The notes under the pieces are model-generated. The model was not told where the DNA came from. It made no database searches and saw only the letters and a program-made list of their open reading frames with translations. The position numbers and the translations under genes were made by a program. From the NCBI GenBank assembly GCA_043738095.1, contig JAYSZI010000097.1:1-12619 (forward strand): a DNA stretch of 12,619 nucleotides, given 5' to 3'. Source of the DNA: Lysobacter_K sp043738095. Its GTDB lineage: Bacteria > Pseudomonadota > Gammaproteobacteria > Xanthomonadales > Xanthomonadaceae. Below are positions 6,728 through 12,619 of the stretch, one piece after another; position 1 is the first letter of the stretch, and the number at the start of each line of letters is the position of its first letter.

Positions 6728-8752
6728 ATGGATTCGGCCTTTATCGAAAGCGCGACCGCATGGGTCAGCGCAAACCCCACCGCCGCCGGCGCACTGATCT
6801 TTCTGGTCGCTTTCTGCGATGCGCTGGTGATCCTGGGCATCTTCGTGCCGGCACTGCCGATGCTGTTCGCCGCCGGGGCGCTGGTTGGGCTGGGCCACAT
6901 CAACGGGCCGTATGCGCTGCTGTGCTCGACTTTGGGCGCATTCGCTGGCGATAGCTTGAGCTTTTGGATCGGACACCGCTGGGGCCCGCAACTGCGGCAG
7001 CGCTGGCCGTTCTCGCGCTACCCGCAATGGCTCGACCGGGGCGAGTCGATGTTCCGCCGCCACGGCGCCAAGAGCATCGTGATCGCGCGTTTCGTCGGTG
7101 CGGTGCGGCCGTTCGTGCCGGCGATCGCGGGAATGCTGCACATGCCCCTTGGGCGCTACGCGTTGCCGAGCCTGTTCGCGTGCCTGACCTGGTCTGCCGT
7201 ATTTCTCGCGCCAGGCTGGGTGCTGGGTGCGTCCTACGACGCGGTCGCTGCCGTCGCGGACCGTCTGGTATTGGTGCTGTTGTCGCTACTGGCCGCGATC
7301 GCGCTGGTCTGGGCCGGCGTGCTGTACACGTGGCGCTGGTTCGCCGCCCACGCCGATAACTTGCTTGCGCGGGCGCTGAAGTGGACCCGCGCCCACCCGC
7401 ACCTGGGTCGCTATGCGGGCGCGCTAATCAACCCGAACCGGCCGGAATCGCCCTCGCTGGTGCTGCTGGCGGTATGTCTGCTGGCCATCAGCTGGATCTG
7501 GTTCTCGTTGCTCGCGACCCTGCTGGTGCGTGGCGGCCCGTTGGTGCTGGACCACCGCATCCACGATTTCATGTGGACCCTGCGCAACCCGCTTGCCGAC
7601 CGGATGATGGCGGCGCTGGCCAGCCTTGGCGATGCCGCGGTGCTGGGGCCGGCCGCGGCGGTGGCGCTGGGGTACCTGTTGTGGCGCCGGCGCTGGATGG
7701 CGGCGGCGCACTGGCTCGCGGCGTTGGTTTTCGGGCTGACACTGACGTCGTTGCTGGAGGCCGCGATCGACATGCCGCGGCCGCCGACGGCGCCAGCGGG
7801 CTTCGGCTTTCCGTCGGTGGCGGTGACGATGACCACGATCACGTTCGGCTTCTTCGCAGTGCTGATCGCGCGCGAGCTGCCCGGCCGCCGCCGCGTATGG
7901 CCGTACCTGCTCGCCGGCGTGGTGGTCACCGTGGTCGCGTTTGCGCGCCTGTATCTGGGTGCGCATTGGCCCAGCGATCTGGTCGGCGGCACCTTGTTCG
8001 GGATCCTGTGGCTGCTGGTACTGGGCCTCGCCTACCGGCGCCACGTCGCGCGTTCGTTCTGGATGCGGCCGCTGGCCTGGTTGTTCTACAGCGTGTTTGC
8101 GGTAGCGGCGCTGTGGCATGCGCCGCGCGCGTCGGAAAAGTTGCTGGCGCAGTTCGCGGTGACCCCGCCGACCCACACGCTGGCCGCGAACGACTGGTGG
8201 CAGCGCGACTGGGCCGGCTTGCCCGACCGACGCGCCGAAGCCGACATCCGCCGGCGCTGGCCGCTGGATGTGCAGGTCGCCGGTCCGCTGGCGCCGCTGC
8301 AGGCCGTGCTCGAAGCCCAGGGCTGGCGCGCCCAAGCGCAGGCCGACTGGACGGCGACCGTGGGCCTGCTCGACGAAAACACGCCCGTGCGCGAGCAGGT
8401 GGTATTGCCGGCGACGCTCGATGCCCAGGCGGAAGCGTTGCTGATGCTGCACGACGGCGAGCAACCCAACGAACTGCATGCACTACGGCTGTGGCATGCG
8501 CCGGCGACACTCGATGACGGCACGCCGCTGTGGCTCGGCAGCACGCAGACGTTGCGCGCGACCAAGCTGTTCGGCGCGGCCACGCTGTGGCAGCCCGAAC
8601 CCGACACCGGCCACGCGCACGCGGTGGTCAGCGCCGCGCTGGCGACGTTCGGCGGCGCCGAGAGCCCGCACCCGGGCAGCGGAATGCCGGTACTGCGGCT
8701 GCGCACGGGCGGCGGCGCGCGCCTGCCGCCCGCGGGCGGCTCACGGCAGTAG
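6728..8752 (+). CDS. DedA-PAP2-LssY fusion membrane protein
   Basis: The 674-residue inner-membrane protein has three parts. Residues about 15-205 are a DedA/VTT module. It contains FCDALVILGIFVPALPMLFAAGALVG-type helices and ARFVGAVRPFVPAIAGM (120-136), with the paired Arg121 and Arg127 of DedA proteins. Residues about 245-440 are a multi-helix PAP2 phosphatase-like module. The cytoplasm- or periplasm-facing C-terminal part (about 465-660) resembles the LssY C-terminal domain named after the Legionella lss locus. By family, DedA modules act in phospholipid scrambling/flipping and PAP2 modules dephosphorylate lipid phosphates or diphosphates, so a lipid-carrier role is plausible. However, the PAP2 motifs are eroded: RP351-352 lacks the upstream Lys (Glu344 at its place), PSGH is PSVA (362-365), and only Arg407, His413 and Asp417 of the third motif remain. 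Its 3' end overlaps the convergent LON gene by 12 nt. Confidence 0.88.
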   Translation: MDSAFIESATAWVSANPTAAGALIFLVAFCDALVILGIFVPALPMLFAAGALVGLGHINGPYALLCSTLGAFAGDSLSFWIGHRWGPQLRQRWPFSRYPQWLDRGESMFRRHGAKSIVIARFVGAVRPFVPAIAGMLHMPLGRYALPSLFACLTWSAVFLAPGWVLGASYDAVAAVADRLVLVLLSLLAAIALVWAGVLYTWRWFAAHADNLLARALKWTRAHPHLGRYAGALINPNRPESPSLVLLAVCLLAISWIWFSLLATLLVRGGPLVLDHRIHDFMWTLRNPLADRMMAALASLGDAAVLGPAAAVALGYLLWRRRWMAAAHWLAALVFGLTLTSLLEAAIDMPRPPTAPAGFGFPSVAVTMTTITFGFFAVLIARELPGRRRVWPYLLAGVVVTVVAFARLYLGAHWPSDLVGGTLFGILWLLVLGLAYRRHVARSFWMRPLAWLFYSVFAVAALWHAPRASEKLLAQFAVTPPTHTLAANDWWQRDWAGLPDRRAEADIRRRWPLDVQVAGPLAPLQAVLEAQGWRAQAQADWTATVGLLDENTPVREQVVLPATLDAQAEALLMLHDGEQPNELHALRLWHAPATLDDGTPLWLGSTQTLRATKLFGAATLWQPEPDTGHAHAVVSAALATFGGAESPHPGSGMPVLRLRTGGGARLPPAGGSRQ

Positions 8753-9343
8753 CGAGAGCAGCAGTTCCAGCCGTTCGTGCGGCTCGTCGAGCTGCAACAG
8801 CTGCAGTCGCTGCGCGCTTTCCAGCGGCAGCAACTCGGCCAACCGCCACGACACCCAACTCGCGTCGTCGAGCAGCGCGCTCGGCGCCAACGCATGCTCG
8901 CCGCCGAAGCGGTCCAGCAGGTTCTGCAGCAACACCACCAGCAGGCCGTGCTCAGGCTGGACGTGATCGACGCCATCGGCCGCGCACCACGAGACATCCG
9001 CGACCTGCCGACCGTTGTCGCGCACCCGCACGCGCTGCACGTGGAAGCGCCGCGCGCCGCGCACCTGCAGCGTCAGCACGCCGCTGTCGTCGCTGCCGAA
9101 ATCCTCGATCAGCGCCTCGGTGCCGAACGCCGCCGCGGTCGCCGGCGCGCCCACCTCCTCGCCGTCGAGAATCAGGCAGACGCCGAATCCGACATTGTGG
9201 CGGCCGCACTCGCGCACCAGATCGAGGTAGCGCGGCTCGAACACACGCAGGCTCAATGCGGCACCGGGCAGGAGCACCGTGTGCAGCGGAAAAATACTCA
9301 GCGAAGCTGGGGCATCGGCTTCGGGGGGTGCGTCGGTAGGCAT
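8741..9343 (-). CDS. LON substrate-binding (N-terminal) domain protein
   Basis: The 200-residue protein matches the LON N-terminal domain alone. LSIFPLHTVLLPGAALSLRV (15-34) is followed by FEPRYLDLV (35-43), then GFGVCLIL (52-59), GTEALIEDF (74-82) and LTLQVRGARRFHV (90-102). A helical, Leu-rich C-terminus completes it. There is no AAA+ Walker motif and no Ser-Lys protease dyad, so it is not a Lon protease. Stand-alone members are common in proteobacteria and their role is unknown; peptide or protein binding is inferred from the Lon domain. It begins 19 nt after the mpl stop on the same strand, so it can be read from the adk-mpl transcript. A TAGATT hexamer 6 nt before its ATG suggests an additional leaderless start. 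The gene's last 12 nt overlap the end of the convergent DedA-PAP2-LssY gene. Confidence 0.88.
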   Translation of the reverse strand: MPTDAPPEADAPASLSIFPLHTVLLPGAALSLRVFEPRYLDLVRECGRHNVGFGVCLILDGEEVGAPATAAAFGTEALIEDFGSDDSGVLTLQVRGARRFHVQRVRVRDNGRQVADVSWCAADGVDHVQPEHGLLVVLLQNLLDRFGGEHALAPSALLDDASWVSWRLAELLPLESAQRLQLLQLDEPHERLELLLSLLP

Positions 9344-9349
9344 CGTTGC

Positions 9350-9377
9350 AATCTACCCCCGCTCAGGCGTCGCGCAA
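9350..9377 (-). promoter_or_regulatory. Candidate internal promoter for the LON-domain gene
   Basis: On the minus strand TTGCGC (9372-9377) is followed after 16 nt by TAGATT (9350-9355), then GCAACG and the ATG at 9343. The -35 retains the TTG core and the -10 matches 4 of 6. The hexamer-to-ATG distance is the same 6 nt as at three other Shine-Dalgarno-less genes in the window. The -35 lies inside the end of mpl, so this would be an internal promoter added to operon read-through. Confidence 0.4.
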
Positions 9378-10814
9378 CACCGCGTGGAAACGTCGCGGCG
9401 CGCCGTCGAAACCGCCATTGGACATAAACACGACATGGTCGCCCGCCTGCACGCGCTCACGCAGTACGGCGATCAACGCATCCACGTCGGGCGCGGTCGT
9501 GCCCTGCCCGCGCAGCCCGGCCACGACCTTGCCCGCATCCCAGGCCAGCTCGGGCCGGTGCAGGAACACCACGACATCGGCGCCATCCAGCGACGGCGCC
9601 AGGGCCTGCGCATGCGCGCCCAGTCGCATGGAATTGCTGCGCGGCTCCATCGCCACCACGATCCGGGCGTCGCCGACCTTCGCCCGCAACCCCGCCAGGG
9701 TGGTCGCGATCGCAGTGGGATGGTGGGCGAAGTCGTCGTACACCGTGATGCCCTGGGCGGCGCCAATCACTTCCATGCGGCGCTTGACGCTGCGGAAGGT
9801 CGCCAAAGCCGGCAGCACGCTGGCGACGTCGACGCCGACCGCATTCGCCGCAGCGAGGGAGGCCAGCGCATTCATCACGTTGTGGCGGCCGAGCAACGGC
9901 CAGTGCACCTCGCCAATGTCGACGCCGTCGTGGACGACAACGAACGCGCTGCCATCTTCCGCGAGCATGCGCGCGGTCCAGTCGAACGTGGCCCGCGCGG
10001 TGGCGCGTTCGGCGGCGCCGCCACTACCAGTAAAGCTGCCATGCCGCCCGTCGTGTGGGACGGCTGGCGAGACAAGACTCGCGTCGAGCCCGAACGTCTC
10101 CACGGGTGTCCAGCAGCCCATCGCCAGCACCTGCGCCAGATGGCGGTCTTCGCCATTGACGATCAAGCGCCCGCGGCGCGGCACCGTGCGCACGAGATGA
10201 TGAAACTGGCGCTGGATCGCCGCCACGTCCGGGAAGATGTCGGCGTGGTCGTACTCGAGGTTGTTGAGGATCGCCACCAGCGGGCGGTAGTGGACGAACT
10301 TGCTGCGCTTGTCGAAGAACGCGGTGTCGTACTCGTCAGCCTCGACCACGAATTCGCGGCCGGTGCCGATGCGCGCGGAGGTTCCGAAATCTTCCGCAAC
10401 CCCGCCGATCAGGAAGCCCGGTTCGCGGCCCGCCGCCTGCAGCAACCAGGCCAGGATCGTCGTCGTCGTGGTCTTGCCGTGGGTGCCCGCCACCGCCAGC
10501 ACATCGCGACCGGGCAACACCTGCTCGCTCAGCCACTGTGCGCCTGAGGTATAGCGCAGGCCTGCGTCCAGCAGATGCTCAACCGCCGGGTTGCCGCGCG
10601 ACAGGGCATTGCCCACCACCACCTCGTCGCAATCGGGAGAAATATTCGCGGGTGCGTAGCCCTGCTTCAGCGCGATGCCCAGCTGTTCAAGCTGGGTGGA
10701 CATCGGGGGGTAAATGTCCTTGTCGCTACCCTCGACCTCGTGGCCGAGCTCTCGCGCCAGCGCAGCCACGCCGCCCATGAAGGTGCCGGCGATGCCGAGG
10801 ATGTGCAGTTTCAA
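9363..10814 (-). CDS. mpl: UDP-N-acetylmuramate:L-alanyl-gamma-D-glutamyl-meso-diaminopimelate ligase
   Basis: The 483-residue cytoplasmic Mur-type ligase recycles murein tripeptide by ATP-dependent coupling to UDP-MurNAc. Domain order is normal: N-terminal LGIAGTFMGG (6-15), ATP loop GTHGKTT (110-116) and ADEYDTAFFDKRSKF (159-173). NNLEYDHADIF (184-194), GRHNVMNALAS (309-319), VYDDFAHHPTAI (358-369) and EPRSNSM (390-396) follow. Initiation is at TTG (10812-10814): GGAG (10821-10824 on the plus strand as CTCC) sits 6 nt before it, and the first residues MKLHILGIAGTFMGG align with E. coli Mpl from residue 1. Between GCW (233-235) and GRH (309-311) it is about 32 residues longer than E. coli Mpl, with a Gly/Ala-rich insert around 245-276. 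It lies 115 nt downstream of adk, a gap filled by a long hairpin, and 19 nt upstream of the LON gene. Confidence 0.96.
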   Translation of the reverse strand: MKLHILGIAGTFMGGVAALARELGHEVEGSDKDIYPPMSTQLEQLGIALKQGYAPANISPDCDEVVVGNALSRGNPAVEHLLDAGLRYTSGAQWLSEQVLPGRDVLAVAGTHGKTTTTTILAWLLQAAGREPGFLIGGVAEDFGTSARIGTGREFVVEADEYDTAFFDKRSKFVHYRPLVAILNNLEYDHADIFPDVAAIQRQFHHLVRTVPRRGRLIVNGEDRHLAQVLAMGCWTPVETFGLDASLVSPAVPHDGRHGSFTGSGGAAERATARATFDWTARMLAEDGSAFVVVHDGVDIGEVHWPLLGRHNVMNALASLAAANAVGVDVASVLPALATFRSVKRRMEVIGAAQGITVYDDFAHHPTAIATTLAGLRAKVGDARIVVAMEPRSNSMRLGAHAQALAPSLDGADVVVFLHRPELAWDAGKVVAGLRGQGTTAPDVDALIAVLRERVQAGDHVVFMSNGGFDGAPRRFHAVLRDA

Positions 10815-10836
10815 GACAAACTCCGAGGAATTCCGG

Positions 10837-10919
10837 GCGAAGGTCGGTGGTCCGGGGGCGTTTCAACCAAGCGAGTATCGGTGAGCGACTTGAAACGCCC
10901 CCGGACCGCCGGGCTTCGC
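10837..10919. repeat. Long intercistronic hairpin between adk and mpl
   Basis: Positions 10846-10866 pair with 10890-10910 over 21 bp, with only one non-Watson-Crick pair (T10848/G10908). The stem extends outward to 10837/10919 with one G/G mismatch at 10843/10913 and a T/G pair at 10844/10912. The loop is 23 nt (10867-10889). The structure starts 10 nt after the adk stop and ends 12 nt before the mpl Shine-Dalgarno, so it occupies most of the gap. There is no T-run on either side, so it is not a classical intrinsic terminator. It may be a REP-like palindromic element, an mRNA stabiliser or processing site, or an attenuator. The two imperfect pairs are G.U only in plus-strand RNA and A.C in the adk-mpl transcript. 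Confidence 0.85.
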
Positions 10920-10929
10920 TGCCACCACC

Positions 10930-11508
10930 TCACCCGACTTCATGCCCCGGCTGGATCGCCTCGATGATGCGGGTGAACACCTCGTCCAGCGAACCCACGC
11001 CATCGACCACGGTCAGTTGGCCGTGGCGGCGGTAGTAATCGATCACCGGGGCGGTCTGGGCGTCGTAAACCCGCAGGCGCGTGCGCACCGACTCGGGCGA
11101 ATCATCCGCGCGGCCCTGCGCCGTGGCGCGGCCGGCAATGCGCTCGACCAGCAGCTCGGTGGCCACGTCCAGTTGCACGGCAAAGTCGAACGGCTGCTTC
11201 AGGCGCGCCAGCAGCCCATCCAGCGCATCGGCCTGGACCAGGTTGCGCGGGTAGCCGTCCAGGATGAAGCCGCGAGCGGTGTCCGGGCGCGAGAAACGCT
11301 CCTCCAGCATGCCGAGCAGGATGGCGTCGCTGACCAGTTCGCCCCGCGCCATCACGCCCTTGGCCTCCAGGCCCAGCGGCGTACCGGACGCGACTTCCGC
11401 ACGCAGCAGGTCGCCGGTGGAAATGTGGGGCACCTGCAGGTGTTGCATCAACCGCGCCGCCTGGGTGCCCTTGCCGGAGCCGGGCGCACCCAACAAAACC
11501 AGTCGCAT
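10930..11508 (-). CDS. adk: Adenylate kinase (short type)
   Basis: The 192-residue enzyme interconverts ATP + AMP and 2 ADP in the cytoplasm. The P-loop GAPGSGKGTQ is at 7-16. AMP-site blocks are STGDLLRAEV (30-39) and GFILDGYPRN (80-89). The LID region GRATAQGRADDSPESVRTRL (126-145) is the short form without zinc-binding cysteines, as in Xanthomonadales and unlike the E. coli long form. The ATG at 11508 is preferred over one 24 nt upstream because GGAG (CTCC at 11516-11519 on the plus strand) sits 7 nt before it and RLVLLGAPGSGKG is the normal N-terminus. It heads the minus-strand run adk-mpl-LON and is divergent from pfp, sharing a 107-nt control region. The C-terminal tail (GHEVG) is slightly longer than usual. 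Confidence 0.97.
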   Translation of the reverse strand: MRLVLLGAPGSGKGTQAARLMQHLQVPHISTGDLLRAEVASGTPLGLEAKGVMARGELVSDAILLGMLEERFSRPDTARGFILDGYPRNLVQADALDGLLARLKQPFDFAVQLDVATELLVERIAGRATAQGRADDSPESVRTRLRVYDAQTAPVIDYYRRHGQLTVVDGVGSLDEVFTRIIEAIQPGHEVG

Positions 11509-11532
11509 CGAATCGCTCCAGAATCGTGACAT

Positions 11533-11560
11533 GGGCCGGCGCTACACTGGAGGCCGGCCC
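11533..11560. promoter_or_regulatory. Dyad with central TACACT in the adk-pfp divergent control region
   Basis: GGGCCGGC (11533-11540) and GCCGGCCC (11553-11560) form a perfect 8-bp inverted repeat with a 12-nt centre that contains TACACT (11543-11548), a -10-like hexamer reading towards pfp. The symmetry and location between two divergent metabolic genes suggest an operator or promoter element. GC-rich palindromes of this size also arise by chance in such DNA, and no good -35 lies at 17 nt. Confidence 0.35.
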
Positions 11561-11615
11561 CGCTTGGCGGCCAGCTTACCGTATCGCGCCCCCATTCAGC
11601 CTTCCAGGAATCCCG

Positions 11616-12619
11616 ATGCCCAGCGGCACCCTCCTCTACGCCCAAAGCGGCGGCGTCACTGCCGTGATCAACGCCACCGCCTCGGCGGTGATCCAGGCCG
11701 CTCGCTCGCGCAAGGTCAGGGTGCTGGCCGCGCGCAACGGCATCCTCGGCGCGCTCAACAATGACCTCATCGACACGTCCGGCCTGAGCGCCAGCGACGT
11801 CAAGGCGCTCGCCCACACCCCGGGCGGCGCGTTCGGCAGTTGCCGGCTCAAGCTGAAATCGCTGGAGGCCGACCGCGCGAAGTACGAGCGCCTGCTCGAG
11901 GTGTTCAAGGCCCATGACGTGCGCTGGTTCCTCTACAACGGCGGCAATGACTCGGCCGACACCGCGCTCAAGGTGTCGCAGCTGGCGCAGGAATTCGACT
12001 ATCCGCTGACCTGCGTCGGCGTGCCCAAGACCATCGACAACGACCTGGCGGTGACCGACTGCTGCCCGGGCTTCGGCTCCGCGGCCAAGTACACCGCGGT
12101 GTCCGTGCGCGAAGCGGCACTCGACGTGGCGGCGATGGCGGCGACCTCGACAAAGGTCTTCGTGTACGAGGCGATGGGGCGCCACGCCGGCTGGCTGGCC
12201 GCGGCCGCCGGACTTGCCGGACAGGGCAAGGACGACGCCCCGCACATCATCCTGTTCCCCGAGCGCGCCTACGACGAAGCCGATTTCCTGGCCCGCGTCG
12301 ATGCCGTGGTCAAGCGCGTCGGCTGGTGCGTGGTGGTGGCAAGCGAAGGCATCCGCGATTCGGCGGGCACGTTCGTCGCCGATGCCGGCGGAGGGACCGA
12401 TTCCTTCGGCCACACCCAGCTGGGCGGCGTGGCCTCGCACCTGGCGGGCCGGGTCAAGGACGAACTGGGCCACAAGGTGCACTGGGCCCTGCCCGACTAC
12501 CTGCAACGCTCGGCGCGCCACATCGCCAGCAAGACCGACCTGAAACAGGCACTCGCGGTCGGCCGCAAGGCGGTCGAATACGCGCTGGCCGGCCAGAACG
12601 CGGTAATGCCGGTGATCGT
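11616..12619 (+). CDS. pfp: Pyrophosphate-dependent 6-phosphofructokinase (3' end outside window)
   Basis: The first 334 residues are present and the frame is still open at the window edge; relatives have about 420 residues, so roughly 80 are missing. The N-terminus LLYAQSGGVTAVINA (6-20) is typical. The phosphoryl-donor site reads GGNDS (109-113), with Asp112 where ATP-dependent enzymes have Gly, and PKTIDND (137-143) with Lys138 where they have Gly. These two residues are the known markers of PPi use. MGRHAGWLA (187-195) and ASEGI (242-246) complete the sugar-phosphate site. The enzyme phosphorylates fructose 6-phosphate reversibly with PPi in the cytoplasm. The ATG at 11616 follows AGGAA (11606-11610) at suitable spacing. 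It is divergent from adk, an order I recall from Xanthomonas. Confidence 0.96.
   Translation, partial: MPSGTLLYAQSGGVTAVINATASAVIQAARSRKVRVLAARNGILGALNNDLIDTSGLSASDVKALAHTPGGAFGSCRLKLKSLEADRAKYERLLEVFKAHDVRWFLYNGGNDSADTALKVSQLAQEFDYPLTCVGVPKTIDNDLAVTDCCPGFGSAAKYTAVSVREAALDVAAMAATSTKVFVYEAMGRHAGWLAAAAGLAGQGKDDAPHIILFPERAYDEADFLARVDAVVKRVGWCVVVASEGIRDSAGTFVADAGGGTDSFGHTQLGGVASHLAGRVKDELGHKVHWALPDYLQRSARHIASKTDLKQALAVGRKAVEYALAGQNAVMPVI

Noticed and set aside
6640..6731. 12-nt direct repeat ATCGCTCGATGG at 6640-6651 and 6720-6731, the second copy covering the start codon
   Set aside because: A 12-mer repeat is not surprising at this window size and base composition. The first copy opens only a 10-codon frame (MVQQAISSLP), and the two ATGs are in different frames.
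10837..10919. Rho-independent terminator after adk
   Set aside because: The hairpin is long, but no T-run follows on the minus strand, and mpl starts too close downstream to have its own complete promoter.

Overview
This is a compact, high-GC chromosomal stretch (roughly two thirds G+C by eye). Gene content and protein sequences point to a gammaproteobacterium of the Xanthomonadales (Xanthomonas/Lysobacter/Luteimonas-like). The main indicators are the rubredoxin-thiE-hemL order, a short-type adk divergent from a PPi-type phosphofructokinase, and a 407-residue ArgD. The taxon is inferred from remembered family resemblance, not from a search. I see no tRNA, rRNA, CRISPR array, integrase, transposase or phage gene.

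Layout. 197-2867: a DUF192 lipoprotein gene (+) converges on a rubredoxin gene (-). The rubredoxin gene diverges from a thiE-hemL pair (+) whose stop and start overlap by 4 nt. 2950-5529: three minus-strand genes, read as SDR oxidoreductase, glyoxalase I-like VOC protein (4-nt overlap with the SDR gene) and argD. 5530-5852: a 323-nt non-coding gap with a nested inverted repeat and a short tandem repeat. 5853-8752: a divergent pair, a RIO/WaaP-like kinase (-) and a DedA-PAP2-LssY membrane fusion (+). 8741-11508: a minus-strand run adk, mpl, LON-domain protein, with a very long hairpin filling the adk-mpl gap. 11616-end: pfp (+), divergent from adk and cut by the window edge.

How the genes work together. 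Most are housekeeping: thiamine phosphate synthesis (ThiE), 5-aminolevulinate for tetrapyrroles (HemL), arginine/lysine amino transfer (ArgD), methylglyoxal removal (GloA-like), murein peptide recycling (Mpl), nucleotide balance (Adk) and PPi-dependent glycolysis (Pfp). The kinase and the DedA-PAP2-LssY protein probably act at the envelope, but their substrates are unknown.

I did not find a coherent new multi-gene system. The points most worth a second look are: (a) four start codons without a Shine-Dalgarno, each preceded at exactly 6 nt by a -10-like TAnnnT hexamer, suggesting leaderless transcripts; (b) the roughly 30-bp hairpin between adk and mpl; (c) two substitutions in the cofactor-binding NSGTEA motif of HemL; (d) a PAP2 domain lacking its usual Lys and His catalytic-motif residues; (e) an HSDL2-like SDR with Ala at the usual catalytic Ser position; (f) the repeat-bearing gap at 5530-5852.
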